From Streptomyces sp. NBC_01335 (GTDB lineage Bacteria; Actinomycetota; Actinomycetes; Streptomycetales; Streptomycetaceae): a stretch of DNA of 34,477 nucleotides. The first letter of the stretch is position 1. The number at the start of each line of letters is the position of its first letter. The position numbers and the translations under genes were made by a program. Positions 14,328 through 22,593 of this stretch are shown piece after piece. Under the pieces are notes generated by a model, which was given only the letters and a program-made list of their open reading frames with translations, was not told the DNA's origin and searched no databases. Where the stretch lies: assembly GCF_035953295.1 (NCBI RefSeq), contig NZ_CP108372.1, positions 1-34,477 of the forward strand, in the 5' to 3' direction.

Positions 14328-15062
14328 TCACCTGATTCCGAGAGAGGCGCAGAGCATGAAGGAGGGCGTCGTCCCGGTGATGGTCCAGGCGAGCCGGTAG
14401 TACGTATCGGTGACGGCCGTACCGTCGCCGCGCAGGATTTGCCCGCCGGGCGCGGTGGCCGCGGCGAACGTGAGGCGGGTGGTGGGCGAGGTGAATCCGG
14501 CGTCCGCCGCCGACTCGACCCGGGCCGTGATGGACGGGGTGGTGCCGGCCGCCGAGAGGACGTGGAGCGAGGCGTACAGGCGGCGCCCGGCGGCGATCGC
14601 GCCGAGCTGCACCCCGGTGCCCACACCGGTCGCGGTACGGGCGAGGCCGGGCGGGTGGGCGATCTGCCCACGCACCAGCGGCCAGGAACTCTTGACCGTG
14701 CCGGACCACGGGGCGATCTCGCCGACCGCGTCGCCGACCTTGTAGTCCGCGCGCATCCCGGCGGTGACGTAGGCGAGTGCGCCCACCACGGAGTCGGTCG
14801 GGCAGACCGTATACGGGCCGACCCCGCCGAGCGTGGACCAGGACGCGTTGTCGACGAGGGACGGATCGCCCGCTTCCCACAGGCCCTCGGCCGCGATCTC
14901 TGCGGAGCCGAGCCCACCGAGGACTTCCTTCCAGCCGCCGGACCGGTAGTTGGTGGCGTCCTTGTCCTCGATCTCGCTGGACACTTCGATCTTGTTGGAG
15001 GCGCCGGACAGGTCCGCGCCCGGGGCGAACAGGCGGGCGTCGAGCAGGACGAACTTCCCCAC
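14328..15062 (-). CDS. Major tail-tube-like protein, long paralogue
   Basis: This 244-aa protein opens like the neighbouring 136-aa tail-tube protein (VLLDA, DLSGASNKIEV, EIEDKDATNY, GGWKEVLGGLGSAEIA). It then diverges and carries a longer C-terminal region (about 115-244) of beta-forming segments. The start is GTG with GGAGAGGGG upstream. The long form may add a surface domain to the tube, may make a different ring such as the tail terminator or first ring, or may be the actual major tail protein with the short one minor. Tandem order and sequence similarity show an ancient duplication. Confidence 0.78.
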   Translation of the reverse strand: MGKFVLLDARLFAPGADLSGASNKIEVSSEIEDKDATNYRSGGWKEVLGGLGSAEIAAEGLWEAGDPSLVDNASWSTLGGVGPYTVCPTDSVVGALAYVTAGMRADYKVGDAVGEIAPWSGTVKSSWPLVRGQIAHPPGLARTATGVGTGVQLGAIAAGRRLYASLHVLSAAGTTPSITARVESAADAGFTSPTTRLTFAAATAPGGQILRGDGTAVTDTYYRLAWTITGTTPSFMLCASLGIR

Positions 15063-15067
15063 GGCGG

Positions 15068-15511
15068 CTACCCCTCTCCGATGATTTTGATGGTGAGCTG
15101 GGCGCCCAGGTACTGCGTGCCCTGGTGCTCGTACCAGCGGTAGCCCTGGACGCGGGTGACGTGGAGGTCGTGCGCGAGGCCGCCAAGGGCGAACTCGCCA
15201 GGAGCACCACGCGCGGCCTCGACCGCAGCCTTGAGGGACGCGGGCCCGGACCCGGCGAGCAGGGCGTCCAGCAGGCGCTGAGACGCTCGGTCGTCCGCGA
15301 TCCCGATGAGGAGCTGGCAGGTCAGCTCGACCTCGTCGAGGGCGCGGCCCATGGCCTTGTCGAAGTCGACGGTGTAGTCGGCGGTGAAGAAGCACGGGGC
15401 CGTGACCGCGTCCGGGACGTACCCGGTGCACGTCAGCTTCGGCAGCCCGTCGGGCAGGGCCACGGCGCGCGCCGCGTCGGCGACGGCTGCACGTACTGCG
15501 GACATGTCCAC
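15068..15511 (-). CDS. Probable tail terminator protein
   Basis: This is a 147-aa protein with an N-terminal helix (MSAVRAAVADAARAV), a beta segment around CTGYVPDAVTAPCFF, and the phrase DEVELTCQLLIGIADDRASQRLLDALL near 60-85. That phrase is typical of actinophage tail terminator (gpU-like) proteins, which assess a helix-rich region and a final beta strand (YLGAQLTIKIIG). The position between the head-tail adaptor and the tail-tube genes agrees. The GTG start was kept because GGGGGA lies at usable distance. An ATG two codons further is the alternative. Confidence 0.7.
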   Translation of the reverse strand: MDMSAVRAAVADAARAVALPDGLPKLTCTGYVPDAVTAPCFFTADYTVDFDKAMGRALDEVELTCQLLIGIADDRASQRLLDALLAGSGPASLKAAVEAARGAPGEFALGGLAHDLHVTRVQGYRWYEHQGTQYLGAQLTIKIIGEG

Positions 15512-15524
15512 GAGACCGTCCCCC

Positions 15525-16109
15525 TTATCCGAAGCCGGGCAGGATGAAGTGCTCGATCAGCGCCCACACGTCCGGGTCGCGGCGGGACAGGCGCATCACG
15601 CCCCACTCGGCGGACCCGGCCACACCCTCCGGACTGTCCTTGCGGCGGTAGAGCCGTGCGGCCTGGATGAGCGTGGCCTGTCGGATCTCGTCCGGTACCT
15701 GCGGCCACCCCCACCGTGCGGTGACCCGCACCCGCCCGGCCGGCCAACTGCCCGCGGTCAGCGAGGTGATCGGGCGCCCGCGTACCAGCGCGTTGTCCGG
15801 ACCGGTCTCGTAGTCGGGAACGGCGGCCCACGAGGACGCCGAGCCTGCCTCGACCAGCACCGGGGCGGCGCCGACGTCGTCGAGGAGCAGCCGTTCCCCG
15901 CCGTCGTCCCCGCGCACGACCCGGCCCCCGACGCGGAAGGTCCGGGCGGTCGGCTCCTCGTCGAGCCAGAACCGGCGCCCGGTGCTGGTGTCGATCCCTC
16001 GGGACGCGGCGGCCAGGACCGCCTGGAGCATGGCGTCTCGGGTGGTGTCCTCGGACTCGACGTTCAGGTTCGACTTCAGGTCGGCGAGCTCGGCGTACTC
16101 GTGAGCCAC
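15525..16109 (-). CDS. Head-tail connector/adaptor protein
   Basis: This 194-aa protein has an N-terminal helical region starting VAHEYAELADLKSNL. In the middle a GRRFWL segment precedes several beta strands. The C-terminal phrase TARWGWPQVPDEIRQATLIQ followed by AARLYRR is the signature of the gp6-like head-tail connector family, which forms a ring under the portal. The start is the GTG at 16109, with GGAG 8 nt ahead. An upstream extension in frame is Pro/Arg/Ser-rich and overlaps the preceding gene, so it was rejected. Confidence 0.82.
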   Translation of the reverse strand: MAHEYAELADLKSNLNVESEDTTRDAMLQAVLAAASRGIDTSTGRRFWLDEEPTARTFRVGGRVVRGDDGGERLLLDDVGAAPVLVEAGSASSWAAVPDYETGPDNALVRGRPITSLTAGSWPAGRVRVTARWGWPQVPDEIRQATLIQAARLYRRKDSPEGVAGSAEWGVMRLSRRDPDVWALIEHFILPGFG

Positions 16110-16113
16110 CAGC

Positions 16114-16350
16114 TCACTCCTTGTCGGGCTTCGCGGCGGCCGTCTTGCGCGCGGCCGGCCGCTTCTCGTCCGCCACGGTCGGGGCGGTCGCGGTCTCCAC
16201 CTCGGGCTCGTCGTCGCCGACTTCCTCGGCGATCCCGGAGGCGACGAGGTGCTGGGCCTCGCCGGTGGGCAGGTCGGTGACCGCGCCACGGGCGGGCCAG
16301 TCCTCGCCGTTGCGGGTGCCGGACATCTGCTGGAGCATGCGGATCTTCAT
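16114..16350 (-). CDS. Small protein following the major capsid gene (78 aa)
   Basis: This 78-aa protein has a short N-terminal beta domain, MKIRMLQQMSGTRNGEDW, then the phrase LPTGEAQHLVASGIAEEV, and a disordered acidic-to-basic tail ending KTAAAKPDKE. This layout is common right after the major capsid gene in Streptomyces siphophages and is usually annotated as hypothetical or a head-associated protein. The ATG at 16350 was chosen over an in-frame GTG five codons earlier because that GTG lies inside the AAGGAA ribosome site. The Lys/Ala-rich tail may contact DNA or the capsid. Confidence 0.75.
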   Translation of the reverse strand: MKIRMLQQMSGTRNGEDWPARGAVTDLPTGEAQHLVASGIAEEVGDDEPEVETATAPTVADEKRPAARKTAAAKPDKE

Positions 16351-16405
16351 CTGGGTTCCTTCCACGAGAGGGGGCGGGCCCCGGTCGGGACCCGCCCAAG
16401 GGGTG

Positions 16406-17647
16406 TCAGCTCGCGCCGCCGGCGAAGTACTTGATGGCGCCGGTGGTGTCGACCTGGTCGCCGTCGCCGCGCAGGATCGCGCGGTAGGTGATGAGGTCGG
16501 TGTTGAAGGCGTAGTCGTCGGACCGCTCGAAGCGGAGCGCCTCGACCTGGCGGACGAAGTACGTGGAGAAGTCGCCGAACAGGACGCTCTTCGCGCCGAG
16601 CGCGGTGGCGGGCATGTTCGGGTCGGTGAGCAGCGGCTTGCCCAGGATCGTGTCCGGGGTCCCGGCCTGGATCGACGGCTGCCACAGGTACTGGCCCTGG
16701 AGGTCCTTCAGCTTGCGGACCGCGGCGACGGTGGAGTCCCGCATCATCCAGCCCACCGACGACCCGCCCCGGTACGGGGAGATGACCGAGTACATGAGGT
16801 CGATCAGGTTGTCGGCGTTCGGTGCCCCGACGACACCGGTCGCGCCGGTCGTGCCGAGGGTCGCCGCGGTGAGAACGCCGTTCGGCTGGGACGACCCGGT
16901 GCCGGTGACGAGGTGCGCGCCGAAACCGTTGCCGAGGGCCCGGCCGGCCTGCATGGCGAGGTAGCCGAGGAGGTCCACCGCCGTGTCATTGGCCAGCTCG
17001 TGGGAGACCTGGAGGAGGAACCCGTACTTGTACGCGTCCAGGGACACCTGGCCGAACGCCGGCTCGTTCGCGGTGAGCGGGCCGGCCTCGGCCACGATGC
17101 CCGCGTTCGCCGAGTGCGCGGTCGTCTTCGGGATCTGGAGCTGCTCGCCGGTCGCGGTGCGCAGCACGGTCGGCCCTGCGGCGAGGACGCCGGACACCTC
17201 GATCATGTGCTGGACCAGCCGGTTGTAGAAGCTGATCGGGACGGTGTTCGCGCCAGCCGCCGCGGTGAGCTTCGACAGCGTCCGGGCGTCCAGCGGCGCG
17301 GTGCTGTCCGGGCGCACGTCGAGCGACCGGGAACCGGACTGCCCGGTCAGCCAGCCGCGGACCCGCTCGACCTCGGCGCGCTCCGCGCCCTGCCGGGCCT
17401 CGGGCGCCGTCTCCTTCTCCAGCAGCGACCGGAACGCGGCGTCCGCGTCGGCGGTGCGCTGCTCGGCGTCGAGGAGCTCCTTGACCCGGGCGTCGATCTG
17501 GTCGATCTCGGTGTTGAGTCGCTGCCAGGTCTGCTCTTCCTCGCCCGCGAGGTCCTGGCCCCGGGCCTCGGCCGCGTCGAGGAGCGCCTTCGACTGCTCC
17601 CACAGGGAGTTGCGGCGCTCCTGGATCTGCTTGATGAACTGGGACAT
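16406..17647 (-). CDS. HK97-fold major capsid protein
   Basis: This 413-aa protein has an N-terminal delta/scaffolding domain (about 1-100) that is a long charged coiled coil (QIQERRNSLWEQSKALLDAA). The HK97 fold follows: the segment QLQIPKTTAHSANAGIVAEA at the start of the E-loop region, FGQVSLDAYKYGFLLQVSHE, and a C-terminal domain with ALRFERSDDYAFNTDLITYRA. The upstream prohead protease would remove the delta domain. The ATG has GAGGAGGG upstream. The 80-nt gap before it holds no gene but repeats a GGGTGTCGCCCTGC-like sequence also found in the protease 3' end. Confidence 0.96.
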   Translation of the reverse strand: MSQFIKQIQERRNSLWEQSKALLDAAEARGQDLAGEEEQTWQRLNTEIDQIDARVKELLDAEQRTADADAAFRSLLEKETAPEARQGAERAEVERVRGWLTGQSGSRSLDVRPDSTAPLDARTLSKLTAAAGANTVPISFYNRLVQHMIEVSGVLAAGPTVLRTATGEQLQIPKTTAHSANAGIVAEAGPLTANEPAFGQVSLDAYKYGFLLQVSHELANDTAVDLLGYLAMQAGRALGNGFGAHLVTGTGSSQPNGVLTAATLGTTGATGVVGAPNADNLIDLMYSVISPYRGGSSVGWMMRDSTVAAVRKLKDLQGQYLWQPSIQAGTPDTILGKPLLTDPNMPATALGAKSVLFGDFSTYFVRQVEALRFERSDDYAFNTDLITYRAILRGDGDQVDTTGAIKYFAGGAS

Positions 17648-17727
17648 GTGCCCTCCTCGGGCATGACGACGTCGCCCTGCGGCCGGTCGGCCGGGGCGTG
17701 GGGTGGTGAGGTGGGTGTCGCCCTGCC

Positions 17728-18417
17728 TCAGAAGGTGCGGCGCCGCATGAGCTCGGCGCGCCGCTGCCGTAGCGCCAGCGGCGGGTGGGTGTCGCCCTGC
17801 CCGCCGGGTGCCAAGTCGATGGTGGTGGTGGCCTTCGGGCGGGCCAGGAACCGGGCCAGGTCGCCCGTGTCGGCGGCGGCCCGAACCTCGGCCAGGTCCG
17901 CGCCTGCCTTCTCGGCCAGCGACCGGAGACCGGTGGACGTGTCCATGTACGCCGGGGTGTTGACCGGGGCGACGTCGACGAGGGCACCGGACAGCAGGGT
18001 CCGCAGCGGGAAGCCGTCCTCGGTCTGGCCCCAGTCGTCGGAGAACGTGCGGAACGCGAACGAGCTGCGGCGGACGTCGCCGCGCTGGACCAGCTCCATC
18101 ACGTCCTCGCGTGACGCTGGTACGTCGGCCACGTAGTCGAGGCCGGTGCCGTCCACCAGGAGGCGCAGCGTCCCCGCCTCGGTGGTGCCGAGCAGCCGGT
18201 TGTCGTCGTGGTTGTAGCGGGCCATCACGTCCGGCCAGCCGTCCCCCTCCGACTTCGAGAAGAAGCTGGGGTCGATCCGCTCGACGAAGCCGCCGAGATT
18301 CTGGGACAGGCGGTTGAACTTCGCGGCGTACCCGCCGATCCGGCGCCCGCCGTCGCCCTCGTCACCGGCGCGGACCTCGACCAGGCCGCGCGTGAAGCGG
18401 CGCTCTGCGTCGCCCAT
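17728..18417 (-). CDS. HK97-family prohead maturation protease
   Basis: This 229-aa U35/HK97 prohead serine protease shows the expected triad context: RYNHDDNRLLG with His70, VRRSSFAF with Ser119 as nucleophile, and LVDVAPVNTPAY with Asp148. The N-terminal half contains GYAAKFN. The C-terminal 60 residues are an Ala/Arg-rich, probably self-processed extension. It processes the capsid delta domain during head maturation. The ATG is preceded by GGAGGT. It sits between portal and capsid, as in HK97. Confidence 0.93.
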   Translation of the reverse strand: MGDAERRFTRGLVEVRAGDEGDGGRRIGGYAAKFNRLSQNLGGFVERIDPSFFSKSEGDGWPDVMARYNHDDNRLLGTTEAGTLRLLVDGTGLDYVADVPASREDVMELVQRGDVRRSSFAFRTFSDDWGQTEDGFPLRTLLSGALVDVAPVNTPAYMDTSTGLRSLAEKAGADLAEVRAAADTGDLARFLARPKATTTIDLAPGGQGDTHPPLALRQRRAELMRRRTF

Positions 18418-18432
18418 GAAGACCTCCAGGTC

Positions 18433-19605
18433 TCAGGAGTCCGCGGCCGGCGGCGCCGGTGCGGTCGAGCCGATGGTGTAGACGTCGCCGCCCGCACCCG
18501 GCGGGAGCGGCGCCAGGTTCTCCTTCGCACGCACGCCGTCGCGGTTCTGCCAGCCCTGCGCAAGCGACATGCCGTGCGCGGCGTACCGGTCGAGGACGGA
18601 CGTGCGGAGCATCGCGTCCAGGTTGAACCGGACGAACTCCCGGCCAGGCATGAGCCTGGTGAACGCCGACTCCAGGCGGACGAGCCACGGGCGCAGCGTG
18701 GAGTTGATCAGGTCGAGGGAGTTCATCTCTACGGTGGAGTACGTCAGGCTGCTGCCGGTGTCGCCGCCGATCCGCTCGGGCGGCACACCGTAGATCGCCG
18801 CGATCTGGCTGGCGTTGAGCCGCATCGACTCGATGAACTGCGACTCCTCCGGGCTGACGGACAGCGCGGTGAAGTCCCAGTCCGAGCCGATCACCAGCGG
18901 CTTCCGGGACCGCATCCGTCCAGACAGCCGGTCGGAGATCTCCTCGGCCTCATCCGGGCCGATCGTCTTGCCGCCGTTCTTCAGCACGGCCGGCGGCGTG
19001 CCCCCGTTCTGGAACCAGCTGCGGCCGTACTCGGTGACGCTGAGCCCGGCGCCGATCGTCTGCGCGAACAGGCCCACTGGTGAGAGGCCGACGACGTGGC
19101 CGGGCAGGACCACCCACGGGATGTGGACGATGTCGGCGCGGTCGACGTACCGGCCCTGCCAGTAGTAGACCGGGAGCACCGGGTTCAGTTCGTCCACCCA
19201 GACGTCGTCCGGGTTCAGCCACTCGATCATCGTGGGGAACCCGAGCGGGTCCCGCTGAGTGATCAGCCCGTAGGCGTTGCCCCGGAGCGCGAGGCTGAGC
19301 ACGCACTTGTGCAGCCAGGTGAACAGGTCGCCCGCCGCGTCCGGCGCCCAGAAGAGCGCGGGCACGTAGCTCACCGGCTGCCGGTCCGCGCCGTCTCGGC
19401 GGAACAGCTGGAGCGGCAGCGCGGCCACGTTGTCGGCGAGGATGCGCACCGCTGCGAAGACCGGCACCAGCGTGAGCGCCGACGTCGTCGACACAGCAGG
19501 CTGCGACCCGCCACCCGACCCCCACGGCAGGGACGTGATCGCCCGTACCGTGGCCTGCCCGACCCGGCGGAACGGCGCCGCGAGAGCACGTGTCCAACGG
19601 GGCAT
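18433..19605 (-). CDS. Portal protein (HK97 type)
   Basis: This 390-aa protein forms the dodecameric portal ring at the capsid vertex. The N-terminal TLVPVFAAVRILADNVAALP, then GNAYGLI, WLNPDDV and the C-terminal LNASQIAAIYGVPPERIG with STVEMNSL are classic for HK97-type portals. The ATG at 19605 was chosen over an in-frame GTG two codons upstream, which would overlap the GGAGG ribosome site. It lies 10 nt after the large-terminase stop. Confidence 0.95.
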   Translation of the reverse strand: MPRWTRALAAPFRRVGQATVRAITSLPWGSGGGSQPAVSTTSALTLVPVFAAVRILADNVAALPLQLFRRDGADRQPVSYVPALFWAPDAAGDLFTWLHKCVLSLALRGNAYGLITQRDPLGFPTMIEWLNPDDVWVDELNPVLPVYYWQGRYVDRADIVHIPWVVLPGHVVGLSPVGLFAQTIGAGLSVTEYGRSWFQNGGTPPAVLKNGGKTIGPDEAEEISDRLSGRMRSRKPLVIGSDWDFTALSVSPEESQFIESMRLNASQIAAIYGVPPERIGGDTGSSLTYSTVEMNSLDLINSTLRPWLVRLESAFTRLMPGREFVRFNLDAMLRTSVLDRYAAHGMSLAQGWQNRDGVRAKENLAPLPPGAGGDVYTIGSTAPAPPAADS

Positions 19606-19615
19606 GGGCACCTCC

Positions 19616-21178
19616 TCACATGACGCTGTTCATCACGTCGTAGTCGTCGAGCACCAACGGCCCCCGGGTGAGCAGCGCCCACCGAGCGATCGTCACCGCG
19701 AAGAACGGCGAGACGTCCGTCAGGCTCTTCGTGCGGTCGAGGGTCCAGGCGTCACCGACCCGCCGGGTCCGGGCCCCGTTCACCGCGGCGGTCAGCGGCG
19801 CCTGGTCGCGGTGGCGTACCGCGTCCTGCGTCATCGCGTCGGCCATCTGCCCGCACGCTTCGACGATGTCGTTCGTCCGCAGGACGGCCAGGTGCCCGCG
19901 GTGCGGACGCTCCTTATCCTCCGGGGCGGTGAGCCCTGCCTTCACCAGGTCGTCGATCAGCGACCCGGCCGGGGCGCCGCTGCTCGCGATGGCCACCAGC
20001 AGCGGATCGCGCGCCGCCTTCAGCCGGACCAGCGCGGGCACTACCCACGCCGTCCCGGCCCGCCGGTCCACCAGCTCGATGTGGACCTGGCCGTCCGGCC
20101 GCCGCGACGCGACACCGATGGAGGCGTGCGACCGGTCCGCCGACACGTCGACCGCCAGCGCCACGTCACCACCCGGCATGGAGTCCGCGTCGGCGAGGCC
20201 CGGCCACGCCGCCTTCGGCACGTTCGGGTCGGTGGGCGGCGTCGGCTTCCGTGTCCGGTTCAGGTAGGCCCGGTCGAACTCGGCCGGGTCGAGCTTCTCC
20301 AGCTCGGCCGCGATGATGGCCTCGGTGACCGTGTGCCCCAGCGCGGGCAGCGTCGCCCGCCACGTCGCCGGGTCCGCCCGGTCCATGTCCTCCGGGGCGA
20401 ACCACTCGAAGTACGCCGCGCGCGGCCGGGCCGCCGCCGGGTCCTCGGCGAGCGCGGCCCACATCTCCTCGATGAGCGCCCGACCGTTCGCCCGCTTCTT
20501 GTTCAGCCACACGCTCTTCGTCGTGCCGCCGGCCGACGCCCACCACAACTGGGCCATGGCCCGGGTCAGCATCGCCGGACTGAACGCCTGCTCCAGCCGG
20601 TCGTCCTCGTGGGCGAACGCCTCGTCGATGAACCCGAGGTCGAGCGGTGGCCCGTGCCCCGCCTTCTCCGTGTTCGCCGTGATGCCCATCCGTGACCGGG
20701 TCGCCGGCCACAGGATCGCCTCGTTGCCGTTGCTCTTCCGGATCCGGGCCCGCTTCGCCAGCGGGGACCCGGCGATCTTCTCCCAGAACTCGTCCTCCCA
20801 GCGCTGCCGGGCCATGCCCCGCGTCTGCGCCGCGTAGATGATGTTCTGCCTCGGCCACGCCAGCGCCCGGTGCACCTGCGCACCGAGGCACAGTTCCGTC
20901 TTGCCCTGCTGCCGGGACACCGACAGCCCAACCTCCCGGTGAGCGAACAGGCCGGTCGCCGGGTCCAGCTCCAAGGCCACGTCCGTCACGTACTTCTGCC
21001 ACGGCATCGGCGGGGCGCCGAGTAGCTCCATCACCCGCCACAGCTTCGGGCCGAGCGACGGACGGTCCGGGTGACGCGGCGTCCCCCAGCGCGGCGGGCA
21101 CGTCAGCCCGTACCGCTCCTCCAGGTCGGCGGCGAAGCTACTCGGGGGAGCCCAGGTCTCCGAGGTCGTCGTCGTCAT
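19616..21178 (-). CDS. terL: Terminase large subunit
   Basis: This 520-aa ATP-driven packaging motor has Walker A SRQQGKT at 88-94, Walker B FIDEA at 183-187, and a coupling motif around SAGGTT (215-220). The C-terminal RNase H-like nuclease starts at ALAVDVS with Asp344. It cuts concatemeric DNA and pumps it through the portal. The ATG was kept although it overlaps the small-subunit gene by 41 nt, because GGAGGGG lies upstream and the N-terminus reads like other actinophage TerL proteins. Confidence 0.96.
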   Translation of the reverse strand: MTTTTSETWAPPSSFAADLEERYGLTCPPRWGTPRHPDRPSLGPKLWRVMELLGAPPMPWQKYVTDVALELDPATGLFAHREVGLSVSRQQGKTELCLGAQVHRALAWPRQNIIYAAQTRGMARQRWEDEFWEKIAGSPLAKRARIRKSNGNEAILWPATRSRMGITANTEKAGHGPPLDLGFIDEAFAHEDDRLEQAFSPAMLTRAMAQLWWASAGGTTKSVWLNKKRANGRALIEEMWAALAEDPAAARPRAAYFEWFAPEDMDRADPATWRATLPALGHTVTEAIIAAELEKLDPAEFDRAYLNRTRKPTPPTDPNVPKAAWPGLADADSMPGGDVALAVDVSADRSHASIGVASRRPDGQVHIELVDRRAGTAWVVPALVRLKAARDPLLVAIASSGAPAGSLIDDLVKAGLTAPEDKERPHRGHLAVLRTNDIVEACGQMADAMTQDAVRHRDQAPLTAAVNGARTRRVGDAWTLDRTKSLTDVSPFFAVTIARWALLTRGPLVLDDYDVMNSVM

Positions 21179-21395
21179 CCGTCGCCCGCCCCTCCAGCAG
21201 CTGCGCGAGCGTCTGCCGCAGCTCGCGGTTCAGCTGCGGCAGGAGCTTGCCGTCCTCCCCACCGCCGGCGTCGATCTCGCGGGCCAGGGTGTACGCCATC
21301 TCCGACAGGGACGGCTCGATGCGGACCAGGTCGCCGAGCTGCTCCACGTCGGAGCGCACGGCCCGTTCGACCGGCCCGGCCGGCGGTGTCGCCAT
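21138..21395 (-). CDS. terS: Terminase small subunit (probable)
   Basis: This 85-aa acidic protein has an N-terminal helix, VERAVRSDVEQLGDLVRIEP, then a helical region (LSEMAYTLAREIDAG) and LPQLNRELRQTLAQLLEG, and an Asp-rich tail. Such short helical proteins overlapping TerL are typical DNA-recognition subunits in Streptomyces siphophages, although no clear HTH is visible. The ATG is 3 nt inside an in-frame GTG and has GGAGG at 4-nt spacing. The 148-bp noncoding region upstream is the probable packaging site. Confidence 0.75.
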   Translation of the reverse strand: MATPPAGPVERAVRSDVEQLGDLVRIEPSLSEMAYTLAREIDAGGGEDGKLLPQLNRELRQTLAQLLEGRATDDDDDLGDLGSPE

Positions 21396-21398
21396 CAC

Positions 21399-21543
21399 GC
21401 CTCCAAGGGCATCAGTGCAGGTCAGCGGCTCGCGACCATGATCACCCCGTGGTGATCGACCCGGGGAGAGAAAAATAAAAGCTGGGCGCGGGGCTGGGAA
21501 GATGATCTTCCAAAAAAGTCGGCCCGGATCTGAGCCGGAACGA
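21399..21543. other. Noncoding region between HNH and TerS, candidate cos/pac site
   Basis: This 145-bp region is without a gene and noticeably richer in A/T than its surroundings. It holds GATCACC-CCGT-GGTGATC (21440-21457), an AGAAAAATAAAAG tract (about 21469-21480) and GGAAGAT-G-ATCTTCC (21497-21511), followed by six A. Phages that carry an HNH nuclease next to terminase commonly cleave their DNA at a cos site in this interval. Confidence 0.5.
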
Positions 21544-21825
21544 TCAAGATCCGTACCAATCTCGGGACGTATTCAGCCCCTTGACCTGCACGTTTGCGCC
21601 CTTGCTGCCGTTGCAGTTGCGCCCGCAGGTGGGGCAGCGGCGCACGCCGTGCGCGGGCGCCCAGTTGTCCTGGTCGCTCGGGTCGGCGCCGGCCGCGACC
21701 GGGCGGACGTGGTCGACGACGTCGGCCCCGGCGTGGCCGCAGAGGTGGCACACGTCGTTCGCGGCGAGGAAGGCGGCGCGGGCCTTGCGGTAGTCGTAGC
21801 TGGTGAGGTCGGCGCGGCCGGCCAC
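21544..21825 (-). CDS. HNH endonuclease
   Basis: This 93-aa protein has a complete HNH core: CHLC (26-29), VVDHVRP with His39, Asn54, AHG with His59, CPTC (64-67), and a final Asn-rich NCNGSKG. The four Cys bind structural zinc. HNH proteins encoded beside terminase are needed with TerL for specific cos cleavage in HK97-like phages. Three GTG codons lie at the start. The third (21825) was chosen because GGAGG is 8 nt upstream of it. Confidence 0.93.
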   Translation of the reverse strand: MAGRADLTSYDYRKARAAFLAANDVCHLCGHAGADVVDHVRPVAAGADPSDQDNWAPAHGVRRCPTCGRNCNGSKGANVQVKGLNTSRDWYGS

Positions 21826-21896
21826 GGCCACCACCTCCAGGACGCGCGAAGGCCCGGCCGCAACGGGGGGTGCGACCGGGCCGGTTGGTGGGGCGC

Positions 21897-22163
21897 CTAC
21901 TGGTTGCGCCGGCGAAACATGCAGACGAGGGCGACGCGTTCACCAGTGAGGGCCTTCCCCTCGGCGGCGGCCATGTGCTGGAGGACCCAGCCCGCTTGCT
22001 CGACGGCCTGGATCTGGTCGGCCATGCCGGTCATGGGCGCGGTGGCCTTGCTGTTGGTGTTCGCCTCGATGAACTTGTAGACGAGGATGTAGTCGCCGTT
22101 GGCGTATGCCTTGCGCGCGTGGTCGCCCGCGACCTGCGCCTTGGCGTCGTTGATGAAGCCCAT
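21897..22163 (-). CDS. Conserved hypothetical protein (88 aa)
   Basis: This 88-aa protein, MGFINDAKAQVAGDHARKAY, then ILVYKFIEANTNSKATAPMT with GMADQI, GWVLQHM and a GERVALVCMFRR end, looks like a small protein family common in Streptomyces chromosomes and phages. The middle resembles a ligand-binding alpha/beta fold, but no catalytic motif is seen. The ATG is preceded by GGGGGGA. It lies between the early genes and the HNH/terminase genes. Function unknown. Confidence 0.75.
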   Translation of the reverse strand: MGFINDAKAQVAGDHARKAYANGDYILVYKFIEANTNSKATAPMTGMADQIQAVEQAGWVLQHMAAAEGKALTGERVALVCMFRRRNQ

Positions 22164-22264
22164 GGTCCCCCCACGGTTGGTCTGTCCACGGATCGTGCCA
22201 CGGAGCGCCCGCGCGCGCGTGTGGAATGGGGAGCTTGGTCGGTGGGGACGCCGGATACGACGAA

Positions 22265-22285
22265 GGCCCACCGGATGGGCGGGCC
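22265..22285 (-). terminator. Terminator after the small wHTH gene
   Basis: Read leftward, an 8-bp stem with one G-T wobble (22265-22272 with 22278-22285) closes a 5-nt loop and is followed by TTCGTCG. A second 6-bp hairpin, GTCCGG-GCATG-CCGGAC, lies just before it. The 176 nt between 22164 and 22339 contain no gene. Confidence 0.55.
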
Positions 22286-22339
22286 TGGCGTCCGGGCATG
22301 CCGGACCTGGGGTGAGTGTGACATCCCGGTTTGTGCTGG

Positions 22340-22525
22340 TCAAGCAGCTTCGGCGAGCAGTGGCTTGATGAGTTGGTTCAGGTCGACGAGCGCGCGGCCG
22401 GCGCGGTCGTAGCCGTAGTGGACAAGGGTGCCTCGGCTCAACCGCTTCCGGAGCGCGCGGACATCGATCCCGGTGGCCGTGGCTGCGGCGTACAGGTCGA
22501 CGAGAACAGGCTGCATGCTGCCCAT
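22340..22525 (-). CDS. Small DNA-binding protein, winged-HTH/excisionase-like
   Basis: This 61-aa protein has a core AAATATGIDVRALRKRLSRG and a following wing-like GYDRAGRALVDLNQL. It looks like a MerR/excisionase-type winged helix that places its recognition helix at DVRALRKRL. It could regulate late gene expression or assist excision. The first ATG (22525) is close to GGAGGAG, while a second ATG three codons later has a longer gap, so the exact start is uncertain. The recognition region is similar to that of the HTH protein at 26119-26400 (shared GIDVRA). Confidence 0.7.
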   Translation of the reverse strand: MGSMQPVLVDLYAAATATGIDVRALRKRLSRGTLVHYGYDRAGRALVDLNQLIKPLLAEAA

Positions 22526-22540
22526 TCTCCTCCACGACGG

Positions 22541-22574
22541 TGCCCCACCGCCGGGGGATAGTGGCGGTGGGGCA
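22541..22574 (-). terminator. Hairpin terminator-like structure
   Basis: A perfect 12-bp inverted repeat (22541-22552 with 22563-22574) has a 10-nt loop. It sits 20 nt past the stop of the 82-aa gene. No T-run follows. Confidence 0.5.
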
Positions 22575-22593
22575 TCAGGCGGCGGGCGCGCGG

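Noticed and set aside
17671..17800. Repeats of GGGTGTCGCCCTGC in and after the protease gene
   Set aside because: Only two good copies plus a weak third. Probably a local slippage duplication at the 3' end of the gene without a clear role.
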